In this document: in pieces, positions 53,247-62,388 of the stretch
Layout: every line of letters starts with the position of its first letter
Numbering within the stretch: the stretch's first letter is position 1
Source of the DNA: Pseudomonas silvicola
GTDB lineage: Bacteria; Pseudomonadota; Gammaproteobacteria; Pseudomonadales; Pseudomonadaceae
Length of the DNA stretch: 64,000 nucleotides
Reading direction: 5' to 3'
Assembly (NCBI RefSeq): GCF_026651855.1
Contig: NZ_CP093280.1
Location: 2,272,001-2,336,000, forward strand
The notes under the pieces: generated by a model
What the model was told of the DNA's origin: nothing
Database searches by the model: none
The model's input: the letters and a program-made list of their open reading frames with translations, nothing else
Position numbers and translations under genes: made by a program

Positions 53247-53759
53247 ATGACCGAGAACGACTATTTCCTCGCCTGGGGTATCTATGCCTTCGCCGCCTTT
53301 GGTTGCCTGATGGTATGGCTGCGCCTGACCACCTGGATCTGGCGCTGGCTGCGCCAGCCGCTGCGCCTGGTGATGGCGGTGGTGCTGTTTACCCCCACCA
53401 TCGTCGACCCGGGCAAGGACATGTTCGCCCCCGCGGTGGCCATGACCGCCCTGGACATCCTGTTCAAGGACGCTGGCCATGCCTTGCCCGCCATGTCGGA
53501 CCTGGCCATGTACAGCCTGGTCGCCCTGGTGCTGTACGTGATCTACGCCCTGATTCGCTGGCCGATCGAACGCAGCAGCCGCGCCCGCCGTGAAGAACAG
53601 GCCGCCCGTGACGAAGCCCTGGCCAAGGCCGAGGCCGACCAGCGGCGCCGTGACGAACCCGACGAGCCCTTTGGCAGCGCGGACCGTTTCGGTCGCACGC
53701 CGCCCCAGCCGACACCGCCCAGCCCTGCCGGGCGGATGCGCGTCGAGCCGCGCCTGTAA
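53247..53759 (+). CDS. Conserved membrane protein, unrecognised
   Basis: A 170-residue protein with three hydrophobic segments (about residues 8-28, 38-52 and 85-105) and a charged C-terminal tail (RRDEPDEPFGSADRFGR) rich in Arg, Glu and Pro. FTPTIVDPGKDMFAPAVAMTALD is distinctive but I cannot assign a family. It lies 18 bases before the glutamine amidotransferase gene, so the two are probably cotranscribed. Confidence 0.7.
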   Translation: MTENDYFLAWGIYAFAAFGCLMVWLRLTTWIWRWLRQPLRLVMAVVLFTPTIVDPGKDMFAPAVAMTALDILFKDAGHALPAMSDLAMYSLVALVLYVIYALIRWPIERSSRARREEQAARDEALAKAEADQRRRDEPDEPFGSADRFGRTPPQPTPPSPAGRMRVEPRL

Positions 53760-53777
53760 CGCCGCCGGGGAGCTGCC

Positions 53778-54554
53778 ATGTGTGAACTGCTGGGCATGAG
53801 CGCCAACGTGCCGACCGACATCGTTTTCAGCTTCACCGGGCTGATGCAGCGTGGCGGCCGCACCGGCCCGCACCGCGACGGCTGGGGCATCGCTTTCTAC
53901 GAAGGTCGTGGCCTGCGCCTGTTCCAGGACCCGGCCGCGAGCAGCGAGTCGCAGGTGGCCGAACTGGTGCAGCGTTACCCGATCAAGAGCGAGGTGGTCA
54001 TTGGTCACATTCGCCAGGCCAACGTGGGCAAGGTGTGCCTGTCCAACACCCACCCGTTCGTGCGCGAACTGTGGGGGCGCAACTGGTGTTTCGCCCACAA
54101 CGGCCAACTGGCTGACTTCAACCCCTTTGCCACGTTCTACCGGCCGGTAGGTGATACCGACAGCGAAGCGGCGTTCTGCGACTTGCTCAACCGGGTACGC
54201 GAAGCATTCCCCGAGCCAGTGGAAATCGAGCAGGTACTGCCGGTCCTCATAGAAGCGTGCGCTCACTACCGGGCCAAGGGCGTTTTCAACTGCCTGTTCA
54301 GTGACGGCGACTGGCTGTTCTGCTTCTGCTCGACCAAACTGGCCCACATCACCCGTCGCGCGCCGTTCGGCCCGGCGCGGCTCAAGGACGTGGACGTGAT
54401 CGTCGATTTCCAGGCCGAGACCACTCCCAATGACGTGGTCACGGTGATTGCCACCGAACCTCTGACCGAAAACGAAACCTGGCAGCGCTACGAGCCCGGC
54501 CAATGGGCGCTGTGGCGCCGCGGCGAATGCGTGCTGCAGGGCACCACTGACTAG
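53778..54554 (+). CDS. Class II glutamine amidotransferase (YafJ-like)
   Basis: A 258-residue Ntn-type amidohydrolase domain protein. Cys2 ([10 protein letters not shown]) is the expected nucleophile after removal of Met1. [30 protein letters not shown] and [11 protein letters not shown] are class II signatures that bind glutamine. No acceptor domain is attached, so the second substrate is unknown. It lies in a run with two small membrane-protein genes. Confidence 0.9.
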   Translation: MCELLGMSANVPTDIVFSFTGLMQRGGRTGPHRDGWGIAFYEGRGLRLFQDPAASSESQVAELVQRYPIKSEVVIGHIRQANVGKVCLSNTHPFVRELWGRNWCFAHNGQLADFNPFATFYRPVGDTDSEAAFCDLLNRVREAFPEPVEIEQVLPVLIEACAHYRAKGVFNCLFSDGDWLFCFCSTKLAHITRRAPFGPARLKDVDVIVDFQAETTPNDVVTVIATEPLTENETWQRYEPGQWALWRRGECVLQGTTD

Positions 54555-54563
54555 GAAGGCCCA

Positions 54564-55091
54564 ATGCTGCGAAGTTACTTGCGACTGGTGCTGTTTGCCG
54601 TGGGGTTGTTGCTGGGCGTTCAAGTGCCCGGCCTGATCAACGATTACGTGCACCGGGTGGAAGCCCACCTGATGGAAGCGCAGCAAAGCCTGCGCGGCTT
54701 CCAGGACACTGCGGACAAGTTCTTCAACGGTGACTTGCAGGCGTTGGTGGCCCATTACCACGACAGCAGCGACCCCGTGTTCCAAAGCGATGGCCAGAGC
54801 GTGGGCACCCTGATCGAGCGGCACAAGGCGCTGGACGCCGAGTGGCTGGCGCTGCAGGGGCCGTGGTGGTGGCGCGACTGGCACGTGATCACGGCAGCCG
54901 ACCCGAAGATCAGCCAGGAAACCCTGAACGGGTATACCTACCAGGTGTTACTGGTGCCGGAGGCCATTGGCTGGGGAGTGGCGGTGGCGTTCATTCTGGC
55001 GCTGGTGCTGGAGTGCCTGGTGATGTTGCCGGCGTGGACCCTGTATGGCGTGCGTCGCTACAAGGGTGAAGTGCCGGAACACTGGCGCTAG
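54564..55091 (+). CDS. DUF2937 family membrane protein
   Basis: A 175-residue protein with an N-terminal helix (SYLRLVLFAVGLLLGVQVPGL) and a C-terminal helix (WGVAVAFILALVLECLVMLPAW) around a periplasmic helical segment. VPGLINDYVHRVEAHLMEAQQSL is typical of DUF2937. Function unknown. Follows the amidotransferase gene by nine bases. Confidence 0.8.
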   Translation: MLRSYLRLVLFAVGLLLGVQVPGLINDYVHRVEAHLMEAQQSLRGFQDTADKFFNGDLQALVAHYHDSSDPVFQSDGQSVGTLIERHKALDAEWLALQGPWWWRDWHVITAADPKISQETLNGYTYQVLLVPEAIGWGVAVAFILALVLECLVMLPAWTLYGVRRYKGEVPEHWR

Positions 55092-55103
55092 GCCCCCCGG
55101 CTC

Positions 55104-55125
55104 CGCCCGGCTCAATGGCCGGGCG
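55104..55125. terminator. Hairpin between convergent genes
   Basis: CGCCCGGC and GCCGGGCG pair around six bases, 13 bases past the DUF2937 stop and before the convergent VWA gene. No T-run follows, so intrinsic termination is only possible. Confidence 0.4.
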
Positions 55126-55152
55126 ACAGTCGGGAAGCGGCCCGCGCCGATC

Positions 55153-56331
55153 TCACTTGGACAGGAACCGCATCCCTTCCTCAAGCCCGCGTAAAGTCAG
55201 CGGGTACATCTGGTCTTCGATCAGTTCGCGTACGATGTTGGTCGACGCTGTGTAACCCCAGGTGTCCTTGGGGTAGGGGTTGATCCAGATGAGCTTCTTG
55301 TACTTCTCCATGAACCGCTGCATCCACACGTAGCCGGCTTCTTCGTTCCAGTGCTCCACGCTCCCCCCCGGTTGGGTGATTTCGTAGGGCGCCATGGCTG
55401 CGTCACCGACGAAAATCACCTTCCAGTCTGGCCCGTACTTGTGCAGCAGGTCCTGGGTGGCGGTGCGCTCAGAGGTGCGGCGCAGGTTGTTCTTCCACAC
55501 CGACTCGTACACGAAGTTGTGGAAATAGAAGTACTCCAGGTGCTTGAACTCGGTCTTGCAGGCCGAGAACAGTTCCTCGCAGATCTTCACGTGGGCGTCC
55601 ATCGAACCGCCGATGTCGAACAACAGCAGCAACTTGACGGTGTTGCGCCGCTCGGGGCGCATCTGGATGTTCAGCAGGCCGGCATCACGGGCGGTGTGGT
55701 CGATGGTGCCGTCGATGTCCAGTTCCTCGGCGGCGCCCTGGCGGGCGAACTTGCGCAGGCGGCGCAGGGCCACCTTGATGTTGCGGGTGCCCAGTTCCAC
55801 CTGATCGTCGAGGTTCTTGTACTCGCGCTGGTCCCATACCTTCACGGCCTTGCCCTGGCGCTTGCCGGCGTCGCCCACGCGGATGCCTTCGGGGTTGAAG
55901 CCACCGGAGCCGAACGGGCTGGTGCCGCCCGTGCCGATCCACTTGTTGCCGCCGGCGTGGCGTTCCTTCTGTTCTTCCAGGCGCTGCTTGAATGCTTCGA
56001 TGAGTTTGTCCAGGCCCCCCAGGGACTGGATCTGCGCGCGCTCCTCGTCGGTCAGCGAGCGCTCGAACTCCTTGCGCAGCCACTCTTCGGGAATCAGCGC
56101 CTGCAAGTGGTCGTCGAGTTTTTCCAAACCATTGAAGTAGGCGGCGAAGGCACGGTCGAACTTGTCGAAGTGTCGTTCATCCTTCACCAGGATGGCGCGG
56201 GACAGGTAGTAGAACTCGTCCATATCGGCGAACGTGACCCGCGCCTGCAAGGCGTTGATCAAGTCCAGCAGTTCGCGCACCGAGACCGGCACCTTGGCGG
56301 CGCGCATCTCGTTGAAGAGGTTGAGCAGCAT
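55153..56331 (-). CDS. VWA domain protein, CoxE-like
   Basis: A 392-residue protein with a C-terminal von Willebrand A domain; the MIDAS start is seen in LLLFDIGGSMDAHVKICEELF. The classic DxSxS is here DIGGS, so metal binding may be altered. The N-terminal half is helical. Encoded 10 bases after a MoxR ATPase gene, it should work with it as a chaperone pair that matures a protein complex; the client is unknown. Confidence 0.87.
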   Translation of the reverse strand: MLLNLFNEMRAAKVPVSVRELLDLINALQARVTFADMDEFYYLSRAILVKDERHFDKFDRAFAAYFNGLEKLDDHLQALIPEEWLRKEFERSLTDEERAQIQSLGGLDKLIEAFKQRLEEQKERHAGGNKWIGTGGTSPFGSGGFNPEGIRVGDAGKRQGKAVKVWDQREYKNLDDQVELGTRNIKVALRRLRKFARQGAAEELDIDGTIDHTARDAGLLNIQMRPERRNTVKLLLLFDIGGSMDAHVKICEELFSACKTEFKHLEYFYFHNFVYESVWKNNLRRTSERTATQDLLHKYGPDWKVIFVGDAAMAPYEITQPGGSVEHWNEEAGYVWMQRFMEKYKKLIWINPYPKDTWGYTASTNIVRELIEDQMYPLTLRGLEEGMRFLSK

Positions 56332-56341
56332 GCCAGCCCCC

Positions 56342-57187
56342 TCAGCGGTTGCCGCGCCGGCTCATGAACGCCAGGCGTTCGAGCAACTGCACATCTTGCT
56401 CGTTTTTCACCAGGGCACCGGCCAGCGGCGGGATGGCCTTGGTGGGGTCGCGTTCGCGCAGCACCGCTTCACCGATGTTGTCGGCCATCAGCAGTTTCAG
56501 CCAGTCCACCAGTTCGGAGGTAGAGGGCTTTTTCTTCAGGCCGGGCACCTTGCGCACGTCGAAGAACACGTCCAGCGCTTCGCTCACCAGCTCTTTCTTG
56601 ATGTCGGGGTAATGCACATCGACGATTTTTTGCAGGGTAGGGCGGTCGGGGAAGGCGATGTAGTGGAAGAAGCAGCGGCGCAGGAACGCGTCTGGCAGCT
56701 CTTTCTCGTTGTTGGAGGTGATGATGATGATCGGGCGCTGTTTGGCCTTGATGGTCTCGTCGATCTCGTAGACGTAGAACTCCATCTTGTCGAGTTCCTG
56801 CAACAGGTCGTTGGGGAATTCGATGTCGGCCTTGTCGATTTCGTCGATCAGCAGAATGACCCGCTCCTCGGATTCGAAAGCCTCCCACAACTTGCCCTTC
56901 TTCAGGTAGTTGCGCACATCGTGGACCTTGTCCACGCCCAGTTGCGAGTCACGCAGGCGGCTGACCGCGTCGTACTCGTACAGGCCCTGGTGGGCCTTGG
57001 TGGTGGACTTGATGTGCCAGGTGATCAGGCGGGCGCCGAAGGACTCGGCCAGTTGCTCGGCCAGCATGGTCTTGCCGGTGCCAGGCTCGCCCTTGACCAG
57101 CAGGGGGCGTTGCAGGGTGATGGCCGCGTTCACCGCCAGTTTCAGGTCGTCTGTGGCGACGTACGCCGCGGTGCCTTCGAACTTCAT
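56342..57187 (-). CDS. MoxR family AAA+ ATPase
   Basis: A 281-residue AAA+ protein. Walker A is GEPGTGKTMLAEQLAE near residues 37-52, Walker B is VILLIDEIDKADIEFPN, and sensor 1 lies in IIITSNNEKELPDAFLRRC. It pairs with the VWA protein downstream, the usual MoxR arrangement. Its substrate complex cannot be inferred from the neighbours. Confidence 0.92.
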   Translation of the reverse strand: MKFEGTAAYVATDDLKLAVNAAITLQRPLLVKGEPGTGKTMLAEQLAESFGARLITWHIKSTTKAHQGLYEYDAVSRLRDSQLGVDKVHDVRNYLKKGKLWEAFESEERVILLIDEIDKADIEFPNDLLQELDKMEFYVYEIDETIKAKQRPIIIITSNNEKELPDAFLRRCFFHYIAFPDRPTLQKIVDVHYPDIKKELVSEALDVFFDVRKVPGLKKKPSTSELVDWLKLLMADNIGEAVLRERDPTKAIPPLAGALVKNEQDVQLLERLAFMSRRGNR

Positions 57188-57301
57188 GTCTGCTTGCCCT
57201 CAGTCTGAACAGTTTGTCATGGCGCGACTATAACGCGGGGTCTGGTCGAATGTGAACGCAGCGCCGCTATTCAGTCGCTGAATGAACACGGGCCAGCGCG
57301 A

Positions 57302-58381
57302 TCAATCACCTTCCCTGGGTGGCGACTGTTCGTACTTGGCGTTGAAGGCCTGCACGAAGCCGTTGCGCAGGATCTCCCAGAACGCCTCCAGGGCACTGAT
57401 GTCCTGGCGGTGCACACTGCCGCTGAGGTCCACGCGGGTGGCGAACTGGTTCTTGTTGTGGTTCTTCAGCACTGCCTGGGTACCGCCGACAATGGCTTCC
57501 CACACCGAGCGGAAGAAGCCTTTGTCCTTGTTCTCCACGTCCTGCTGCCAGTTGAACACCTCGACGTTGTGCAGCAACGGCTTGATGTAGCCCGTGAGCT
57601 GGCCCTTGGTGGCCTGGGCCTCCACCACCACGTCACCGGTGCCGGCATTGAAGTCGAACTTGCCATAGGCGCTGGAGAAATCGTTGACCTTGCGCAGTTG
57701 CACACCGGTAGTGCGCAGGCGGAACTGGAAGTCCTCGAAGTTGCTGAACGGGTCGAACGTGGCGATTGCCTCCAGCGGTGCCTGGCCGAACAGCTGCGCA
57801 TGGCCTTCGAAGCGGGCGTCGCGCTTGCCCTGCTTGTCCTCCACGTTGGTGAGGTTATACAGGCTGGCGTTGACGTGGTTGGCCGACAGGTTCACCGGCG
57901 GCTTGGAATTGAAGTTGCGGAAGGTGATGGTGCCATCATTGACCCGCACTTCATCCAGGGTGAACGGCACCAGCTTGTTCAACTGCGCCCGCCAGTCGGT
58001 ACCGGCACCGGTCTGGGAGGCCTGTTTGTTGGTACCGCCGTCGACGAAGTTCAGTTCCGGGTTGGCAAACTCCACCTTGGCCACCACCGCATGGTCGTAC
58101 CACAGCGAGTGCCAACTCACCGCCAGGTCGATCAACGGTGCGGTCAGCAGGGGCACCGGTACCTTGCCGTCGACCTTGACGATCTCCAGGCCGTTGATCT
58201 TGTAGGCGCCGCGCCACAGCGCCAAGTCCACATCGGCCACGTGGCCGCGGTAGGCGCCCATGTCGGCGAGCTTGTCGTTGAGGTAGTTGCGCACCACGTA
58301 GGGCAACGCGATGTGCAGCACGATCAGCAACAGTACGATGACTGCCACGGTCCACAGGGGCCAACTGTAGCGACGTTTCAT
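57302..58381 (-). CDS. DUF748 (AsmA-like) periplasmic protein
   Basis: A 359-residue protein with one N-terminal helix (WTVAVIVLLLIVLHIALPYVV) and a long beta-rich periplasmic part. VADVDLALWRGAYKINGLEIVK and LDEVRVNDGTITFRNFNSKPPVNL are typical of DUF748, related to AsmA-like lipid-transport proteins. The start at 58381 (MKRRYSW) is preferred over an upstream ATG that lacks a signal anchor at the N-terminus. Specific role unknown. Confidence 0.78.
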   Translation of the reverse strand: MKRRYSWPLWTVAVIVLLLIVLHIALPYVVRNYLNDKLADMGAYRGHVADVDLALWRGAYKINGLEIVKVDGKVPVPLLTAPLIDLAVSWHSLWYDHAVVAKVEFANPELNFVDGGTNKQASQTGAGTDWRAQLNKLVPFTLDEVRVNDGTITFRNFNSKPPVNLSANHVNASLYNLTNVEDKQGKRDARFEGHAQLFGQAPLEAIATFDPFSNFEDFQFRLRTTGVQLRKVNDFSSAYGKFDFNAGTGDVVVEAQATKGQLTGYIKPLLHNVEVFNWQQDVENKDKGFFRSVWEAIVGGTQAVLKNHNKNQFATRVDLSGSVHRQDISALEAFWEILRNGFVQAFNAKYEQSPPREGD

Positions 58382-58508
58382 GATGCCGGTGTCCTGGACG
58401 TTATAAGACATTGACCGGTGCGCGCGGCATCCGTTCGCCATGACTGGACTCCCCCGGCCACCAGGCTTACCCTTGGATTTTTACGCTGGTGCATAAGGAC
58501 CTCCTGCC

Positions 58509-59483
58509 ATGAGCCGCATTTTCGCTGACAACGCGCATTCCATCGGCAACACGCCGCTGGTGCAGATCAACCGCATCGCCCCGCGCGGTGTAACCGTGCT
58601 GGCCAAGATCGAAGGCCGCAACCCCGGTTACTCGGTCAAGTGCCGCATCGGCGCCAACATGATCTGGGACGCCGAAAGCAGCGGCAAGCTCAAGCCGGGC
58701 ATGACCATCATCGAGCCTACCTCTGGTAACACCGGCATTGGCCTGGCCTTTGTCGCCGCCGCCCGTGGCTACAAACTGGTGCTGACCATGCCGGCCTCCA
58801 TGAGCATCGAACGTCGCAAGGTGCTGAAAGCCCTGGGCGCCGAGCTGGTACTCACCGAGCCTGCCAAGGGCATGAAAGGCGCCATCGAGAAGGCCGAAGA
58901 ACTGGCCAACGCCAACCCCGACACCTATTTCATGCCCCAGCAGTTCAGCAACCCCGCCAACCCGGCCATCCACGAGAAAACCACCGGGCCGGAGATCTGG
59001 AACGATACCGATGGCGCCGTCGATGTGCTGGTGGCCGGCGTGGGCACGGGCGGCACCATCACCGGCGTGTCGCGCTACATCAAGAAAACCCAGGGCAAGT
59101 CCATCCTGTCGGTGGCCGTGGAGCCGATCACCTCGCCAGTGATCACCCAGGCGCTGGCCGGTGAAGAGATCAAGCCCAGCCCGCACAAGATCCAGGGCAT
59201 CGGCGCGGGCTTCGTGCCTGGCAATCTGGACCTGGCGCTCGTGGACCGGGTGGAATTGGTCAGCGACGACGAAGCCAAGGCGATGGCCCTGCGCCTGATG
59301 CAGGAAGAAGGCATCCTGTGCGGTATTTCCTGTGGCGCCGCCATGGCGGCAGCCGTGCGCCTGGCCGAGAAGCCGGAAATGCAGGGCAAGACCATCGTCG
59401 TCATCCTGCCGGACTCGGGTGAGCGTTACCTGTCGAGCATGCTGTTCAGCGACCTGTTCACCGAGGCCGAAACCCAGCAGTAA
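58509..59483 (+). CDS. cysK: Cysteine synthase A
   Basis: A 324-residue PLP enzyme that makes cysteine from O-acetylserine and sulfide. The PLP lysine is in [11 protein letters not shown] near residue 42. [18 protein letters not shown] binds substrate, [13 protein letters not shown] binds the cofactor phosphate, and [11 protein letters not shown] lies near the end. AAGGACC precedes the ATG. Length is normal. Confidence 0.96.
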   Translation: MSRIFADNAHSIGNTPLVQINRIAPRGVTVLAKIEGRNPGYSVKCRIGANMIWDAESSGKLKPGMTIIEPTSGNTGIGLAFVAAARGYKLVLTMPASMSIERRKVLKALGAELVLTEPAKGMKGAIEKAEELANANPDTYFMPQQFSNPANPAIHEKTTGPEIWNDTDGAVDVLVAGVGTGGTITGVSRYIKKTQGKSILSVAVEPITSPVITQALAGEEIKPSPHKIQGIGAGFVPGNLDLALVDRVELVSDDEAKAMALRLMQEEGILCGISCGAAMAAAVRLAEKPEMQGKTIVVILPDSGERYLSSMLFSDLFTEAETQQ

Positions 59484-59644
59484 GCCTGTACCGCCAACGC
59501 GGCCTTACGGCGACGGCTACCGGTGTTGACTTGCCTCAAGGAAGAGGCCGGCGGCCCGCGCAATAATGAATGTCGTCCGGAATGGCTGCCCAGGCAGCCT
59601 TCCAGGGTTTATCATGGCGGACTGCCCATTCAAGGAGTTGTTGC

Positions 59645-60583
59645 ATGACCCTTTCACTCGCCGTCAAGGTTGCTGTGCTGATGCTGTTCGTCTGCAGCAT
59701 CCTCTACGTGCATCTGCGCGGCAAGGCGCGCCTGCCGGTGCTGCGCCAGTTCGTCAACCACTCCGCGTTCTTCGCGCCGTACAACGCGCTGATGTACCTG
59801 TTTTCCGCCGTGCCGTCCAAGCCTTACCTGGACCGCAGCAAGTTTCCCGAACTCGACCTGTTGAAGAACAACTGGGAAACCATCCGCGAAGAGGCCATGC
59901 ACCTGTTCGACGAGGGCTACATTCGCGCCGCCGAAAAGAACAACGACGCCGGTTTCGGTTCGTTCTTCAAGAAAGGCTGGAAACGCTTCTACCTCAAGTG
60001 GTACGACCAGCCATTGCCGTCGGCCGTGGCCCTGTGCCCCAAGACGGTGGAACTGGTGAGCAGCATCCCCAACGTCAAGGGCGCCATGTTTGCCCTGCTG
60101 CCGGGCGGCAGCCACCTGAACCCGCACCGCGACCCGTTCGCTGGTTCGCTGCGCTACCACCTGGGCCTGTCGACCCCCAATTCCGATGCCTGCCGCATCT
60201 TCGTGGATGGCCAGGAATACGCCTGGCGCGACGGTGAGGACGTGATGTTCGACGAGACCTACGTGCACTGGGTCAAGAACGAGACCGACTTCACCCGCGT
60301 GATCCTGTTCTGCGACATCGAGCGCCCATTGAGCAACCGCCTGATGGGCCGCATCAACCGTAGCGTCAGCGCCTTCCTGGGCCGTGCCACGGCGCCGCAG
60401 AACGTCGATGAAGAGCGCGTGGGCGGTATCAACCAGGCCTATGCCTGGAGCAAGCGTTTCAGCGACGGCATTTCCGGCAAGATGAAGAAGTTCAAGCGGG
60501 CCAACCCCAAGGCCTACCGCGTACTGCGGCCGGTGCTGGCGGTGGTGGTGCTGACTGCGCTGGGTTACTGGCTGTTCGGCTGA
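59645..60583 (+). CDS. lpxO: Lipid A hydroxylase LpxO
   Basis: A 312-residue Fe(II)/2-oxoglutarate dioxygenase of the aspartyl/asparaginyl hydroxylase family that hydroxylates a secondary acyl chain of lipid A. Membrane helices flank the catalytic domain (SLAVKVAVLMLFVCSILYV and VLAVVVLTALGYWLFG). Iron ligands are in NPHRDPFAG (His, Asp) and YVHWVKNETD (His), with Arg in FTRVILFCD for 2-oxoglutarate. AAGGAG precedes the ATG at 59645; longer frames are not supported. Confidence 0.9.
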   Translation: MTLSLAVKVAVLMLFVCSILYVHLRGKARLPVLRQFVNHSAFFAPYNALMYLFSAVPSKPYLDRSKFPELDLLKNNWETIREEAMHLFDEGYIRAAEKNNDAGFGSFFKKGWKRFYLKWYDQPLPSAVALCPKTVELVSSIPNVKGAMFALLPGGSHLNPHRDPFAGSLRYHLGLSTPNSDACRIFVDGQEYAWRDGEDVMFDETYVHWVKNETDFTRVILFCDIERPLSNRLMGRINRSVSAFLGRATAPQNVDEERVGGINQAYAWSKRFSDGISGKMKKFKRANPKAYRVLRPVLAVVVLTALGYWLFG

Positions 60584-60590
60584 AACCCGT

Positions 60591-60622
60591 GCCCCGGCCA
60601 TTCGGCCGGGGCTTCTCGTTTG
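60591..60622 (+). terminator. Intrinsic terminator after lpxO
   Basis: GCCCCGGCC and GGCCGGGGC form a perfect nine-base stem with loop ATTC, followed by TTCTCGTTT, eight bases past the lpxO stop. Confidence 0.85.
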
Positions 60623-60630
60623 CTGTTGCC

Positions 60631-61035
60631 CTAGCCCAGCACCGCCACGCCGGCCCGGGCGATCTGCGCATCGAACTCCGACTGGACCCCTGAAACGCCA
60701 ACGGCGCCAATCACCTGGCCGTCGTGGATGATCGGTACCGCGCCTTCCAGGCAGGTCATGATGTCCACCGACAGGAACGAGGTGCGGCCCGTGGTGTTGA
60801 CCAGGTCTTCGTAATATTTCGATTCACGACCGCTGATGGCCGAAGTGCGGGCCTTTTCCGGCGCCAGGTAGGCGGTGCTGGAGGCCGCGCCGTCCAGGCG
60901 TTCCAGGGCCAGCAGGTGGCCGCCGTCGTCAACGATGGCGATGGTCACCGCCCAATTGTTCTGCTGTGCTTCAGCGCGGGCGGCGGCCAGGATACGGGTG
61001 GTTTCGGTGTGGCCCAGTACGGCTTTGGTACGCAT
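60631..61035 (-). CDS. GlcG/HbpS family haem-binding protein
   Basis: A 134-residue protein of the GlcG/HbpS fold (DUF336). ARAEAQQNNWAVTIAIVDDGGHLLALERLDGA and KARTSAISGRESKYYEDL are the family core, and VGAVGVSGVQSEFDAQIARAG its end. Members bind haem or act as small-molecule carriers; role here unknown. Two adjacent ATGs are possible; the one at 61035 has AGGA seven bases upstream. Confidence 0.85.
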   Translation of the reverse strand: MRTKAVLGHTETTRILAAARAEAQQNNWAVTIAIVDDGGHLLALERLDGAASSTAYLAPEKARTSAISGRESKYYEDLVNTTGRTSFLSVDIMTCLEGAVPIIHDGQVIGAVGVSGVQSEFDAQIARAGVAVLG

Positions 61036-61103
61036 CATTCAGTCCTTTCGATGGGTGGGGCAGGGGGCTTATCTTCACACGGCGGGGGCTGCCATGCGAC
61101 CCC

Positions 61104-61170
61104 TTCCCGAGCTTCGCCGGTCCCACAGGCGTTCACGCAGCCTCTTGTGAGACTGGGCGAAGCTCGGGAA
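61104..61170. repeat. REP-like pair with perfect 15-bp arms
   Basis: TTCCCGAGCTTCGCC (61104-61118) and GGCGAAGCTCGGGAA (61156-61170) pair perfectly, with a GGTCCCACAG extension inside. It is the same family as 5065-5138, 5607-5635 and 19629-19659. Confidence 0.8.
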
Positions 61171-61258
61171 CGGAACAACGCGAAAATCGCGTCAGGCACC
61201 ATTGTCAAAACCGCTGAGCGATGGTTATAGTCAGCCCTCAACCGAATTCGAGGCTGCC

Positions 61259-61426
61259 ATGCCCGCCATCCGTCCTCACGCCAGCCACACCCGCGCAGCG
61301 TTCGCTGTCGGCGTGCCGTGCGCGGACCAGCAGCCGGCCCAGCTCAGCCACTATCCCCCTCCTGTCGTTCAGACGCCCGTGTGTGCAGTTGTTGCACCGC
61401 CCTGCGGCGTCGTTGCTGCGGTCTGA
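61259..61426 (+). CDS. Possible small protein or leader peptide upstream of EamA
   Basis: A 55-codon frame (MPAIRPHASHTRAAFAVGVP start) with GAGG five bases before its ATG, ending 78 bases before the EamA gene on the same strand. It is rich in Ala, Pro, Val and Gln, with three cysteines, and resembles no family I know. It might be a leader controlling the exporter, or non-coding. Confidence 0.3.
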   Translation: MPAIRPHASHTRAAFAVGVPCADQQPAQLSHYPPPVVQTPVCAVVAPPCGVVAAV

Positions 61427-61503
61427 AGCACCGCACCCCAACACACTGAACCCGGCTGTTTAGCCGCTCTGGCCTCATCTGGCCCGAATGACAGGTGCCT
61501 CAC

Positions 61504-62364
61504 ATGTTTACCTTCTCGAAAGACTCCGTGGCCTCGGTGGCCTCCACCGTGCTGTTCGTCCTGCTATGGAGCAGTGGCGCGATCTTCTCCAAATGGGGCC
61601 TGGCGCATGCCTCGGCCTTCGCCTTCCTGCTGTGCCGTTTCGCCATCGCGCTGGTGGCGCTGCTGTTGCTGGTGCCGTTGCTCAAGCTGCGCCTGCCCAC
61701 TACCCGTCAGGGCCTGGGCTATGCCATCGCCACTGGCGTGGTGCTGCTGGGCGCCTACCAGATCTTCTACATCCTGGCCCTGAGCCTGAAAGTCACCCCC
61801 GGCGTGATGGCCACGGTCATGGGCGTGCAACCCATCCTCACGGCGGTGCTGGTGGAGCGGCGCCATTCGCTCACCCGCCTGTTCGGCCTGTGCCTGGGGC
61901 TCGCCGGGCTGGTGCTGGTGGTGTTCCAGAGCATCGGCATCGCTGGCATGTCATGGGCAGGCATGGCGTTCGCCTTGCTGGCGATGCTGAGCATGACCCT
62001 GGGCTCCATCATGCAGAAGCGCATCACCACCGATCCGCTTGGCACCCTGCCGGTGCAATACGCGGCCGGCCTGCTGCTGTGCGCGGTGTTCGTGCCCAGC
62101 CAGGCGTTCCACATCGAGCACAGCCTGTCGTTCTACGTGCCGGTGCTGTACATGGGCCTGGTGGTCTCGGTGCTGGCGACCTTGCTGCTTTATCGACTGA
62201 TTGCCCGTGGCAACCTGGTCAACGTCACCAGCCTGTTCTACCTGGTGCCGGCTGTCACGGCGGTGATGGACTGGCTGATTTTCGGTAATCGCCTGGCGCT
62301 GCTGAGCGTGGCCGGGATGGGGCTGATCGTGCTGGGGCTGATATTTGTGTTTCGCAAGGTTTAG
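61504..62364 (+). CDS. EamA family (DMT) transporter
   Basis: A 286-residue inner-membrane transporter with about ten helices in two EamA repeats. VLFVLLWSSGAIFSKWGL opens the first repeat and QPILTAVLVERR closes it; the second ends with AVMDWLIFGNRLALLSVAGMG. The ATG at 61504 has AGGTG six bases upstream; an in-frame GTG three codons earlier does not. Substrate unknown, probably an amino acid or metabolite exporter. Confidence 0.88.
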   Translation: MFTFSKDSVASVASTVLFVLLWSSGAIFSKWGLAHASAFAFLLCRFAIALVALLLLVPLLKLRLPTTRQGLGYAIATGVVLLGAYQIFYILALSLKVTPGVMATVMGVQPILTAVLVERRHSLTRLFGLCLGLAGLVLVVFQSIGIAGMSWAGMAFALLAMLSMTLGSIMQKRITTDPLGTLPVQYAAGLLLCAVFVPSQAFHIEHSLSFYVPVLYMGLVVSVLATLLLYRLIARGNLVNVTSLFYLVPAVTAVMDWLIFGNRLALLSVAGMGLIVLGLIFVFRKV

Positions 62365-62388
62365 CTGCGGTTGCGCAGGTGTCGGGTT

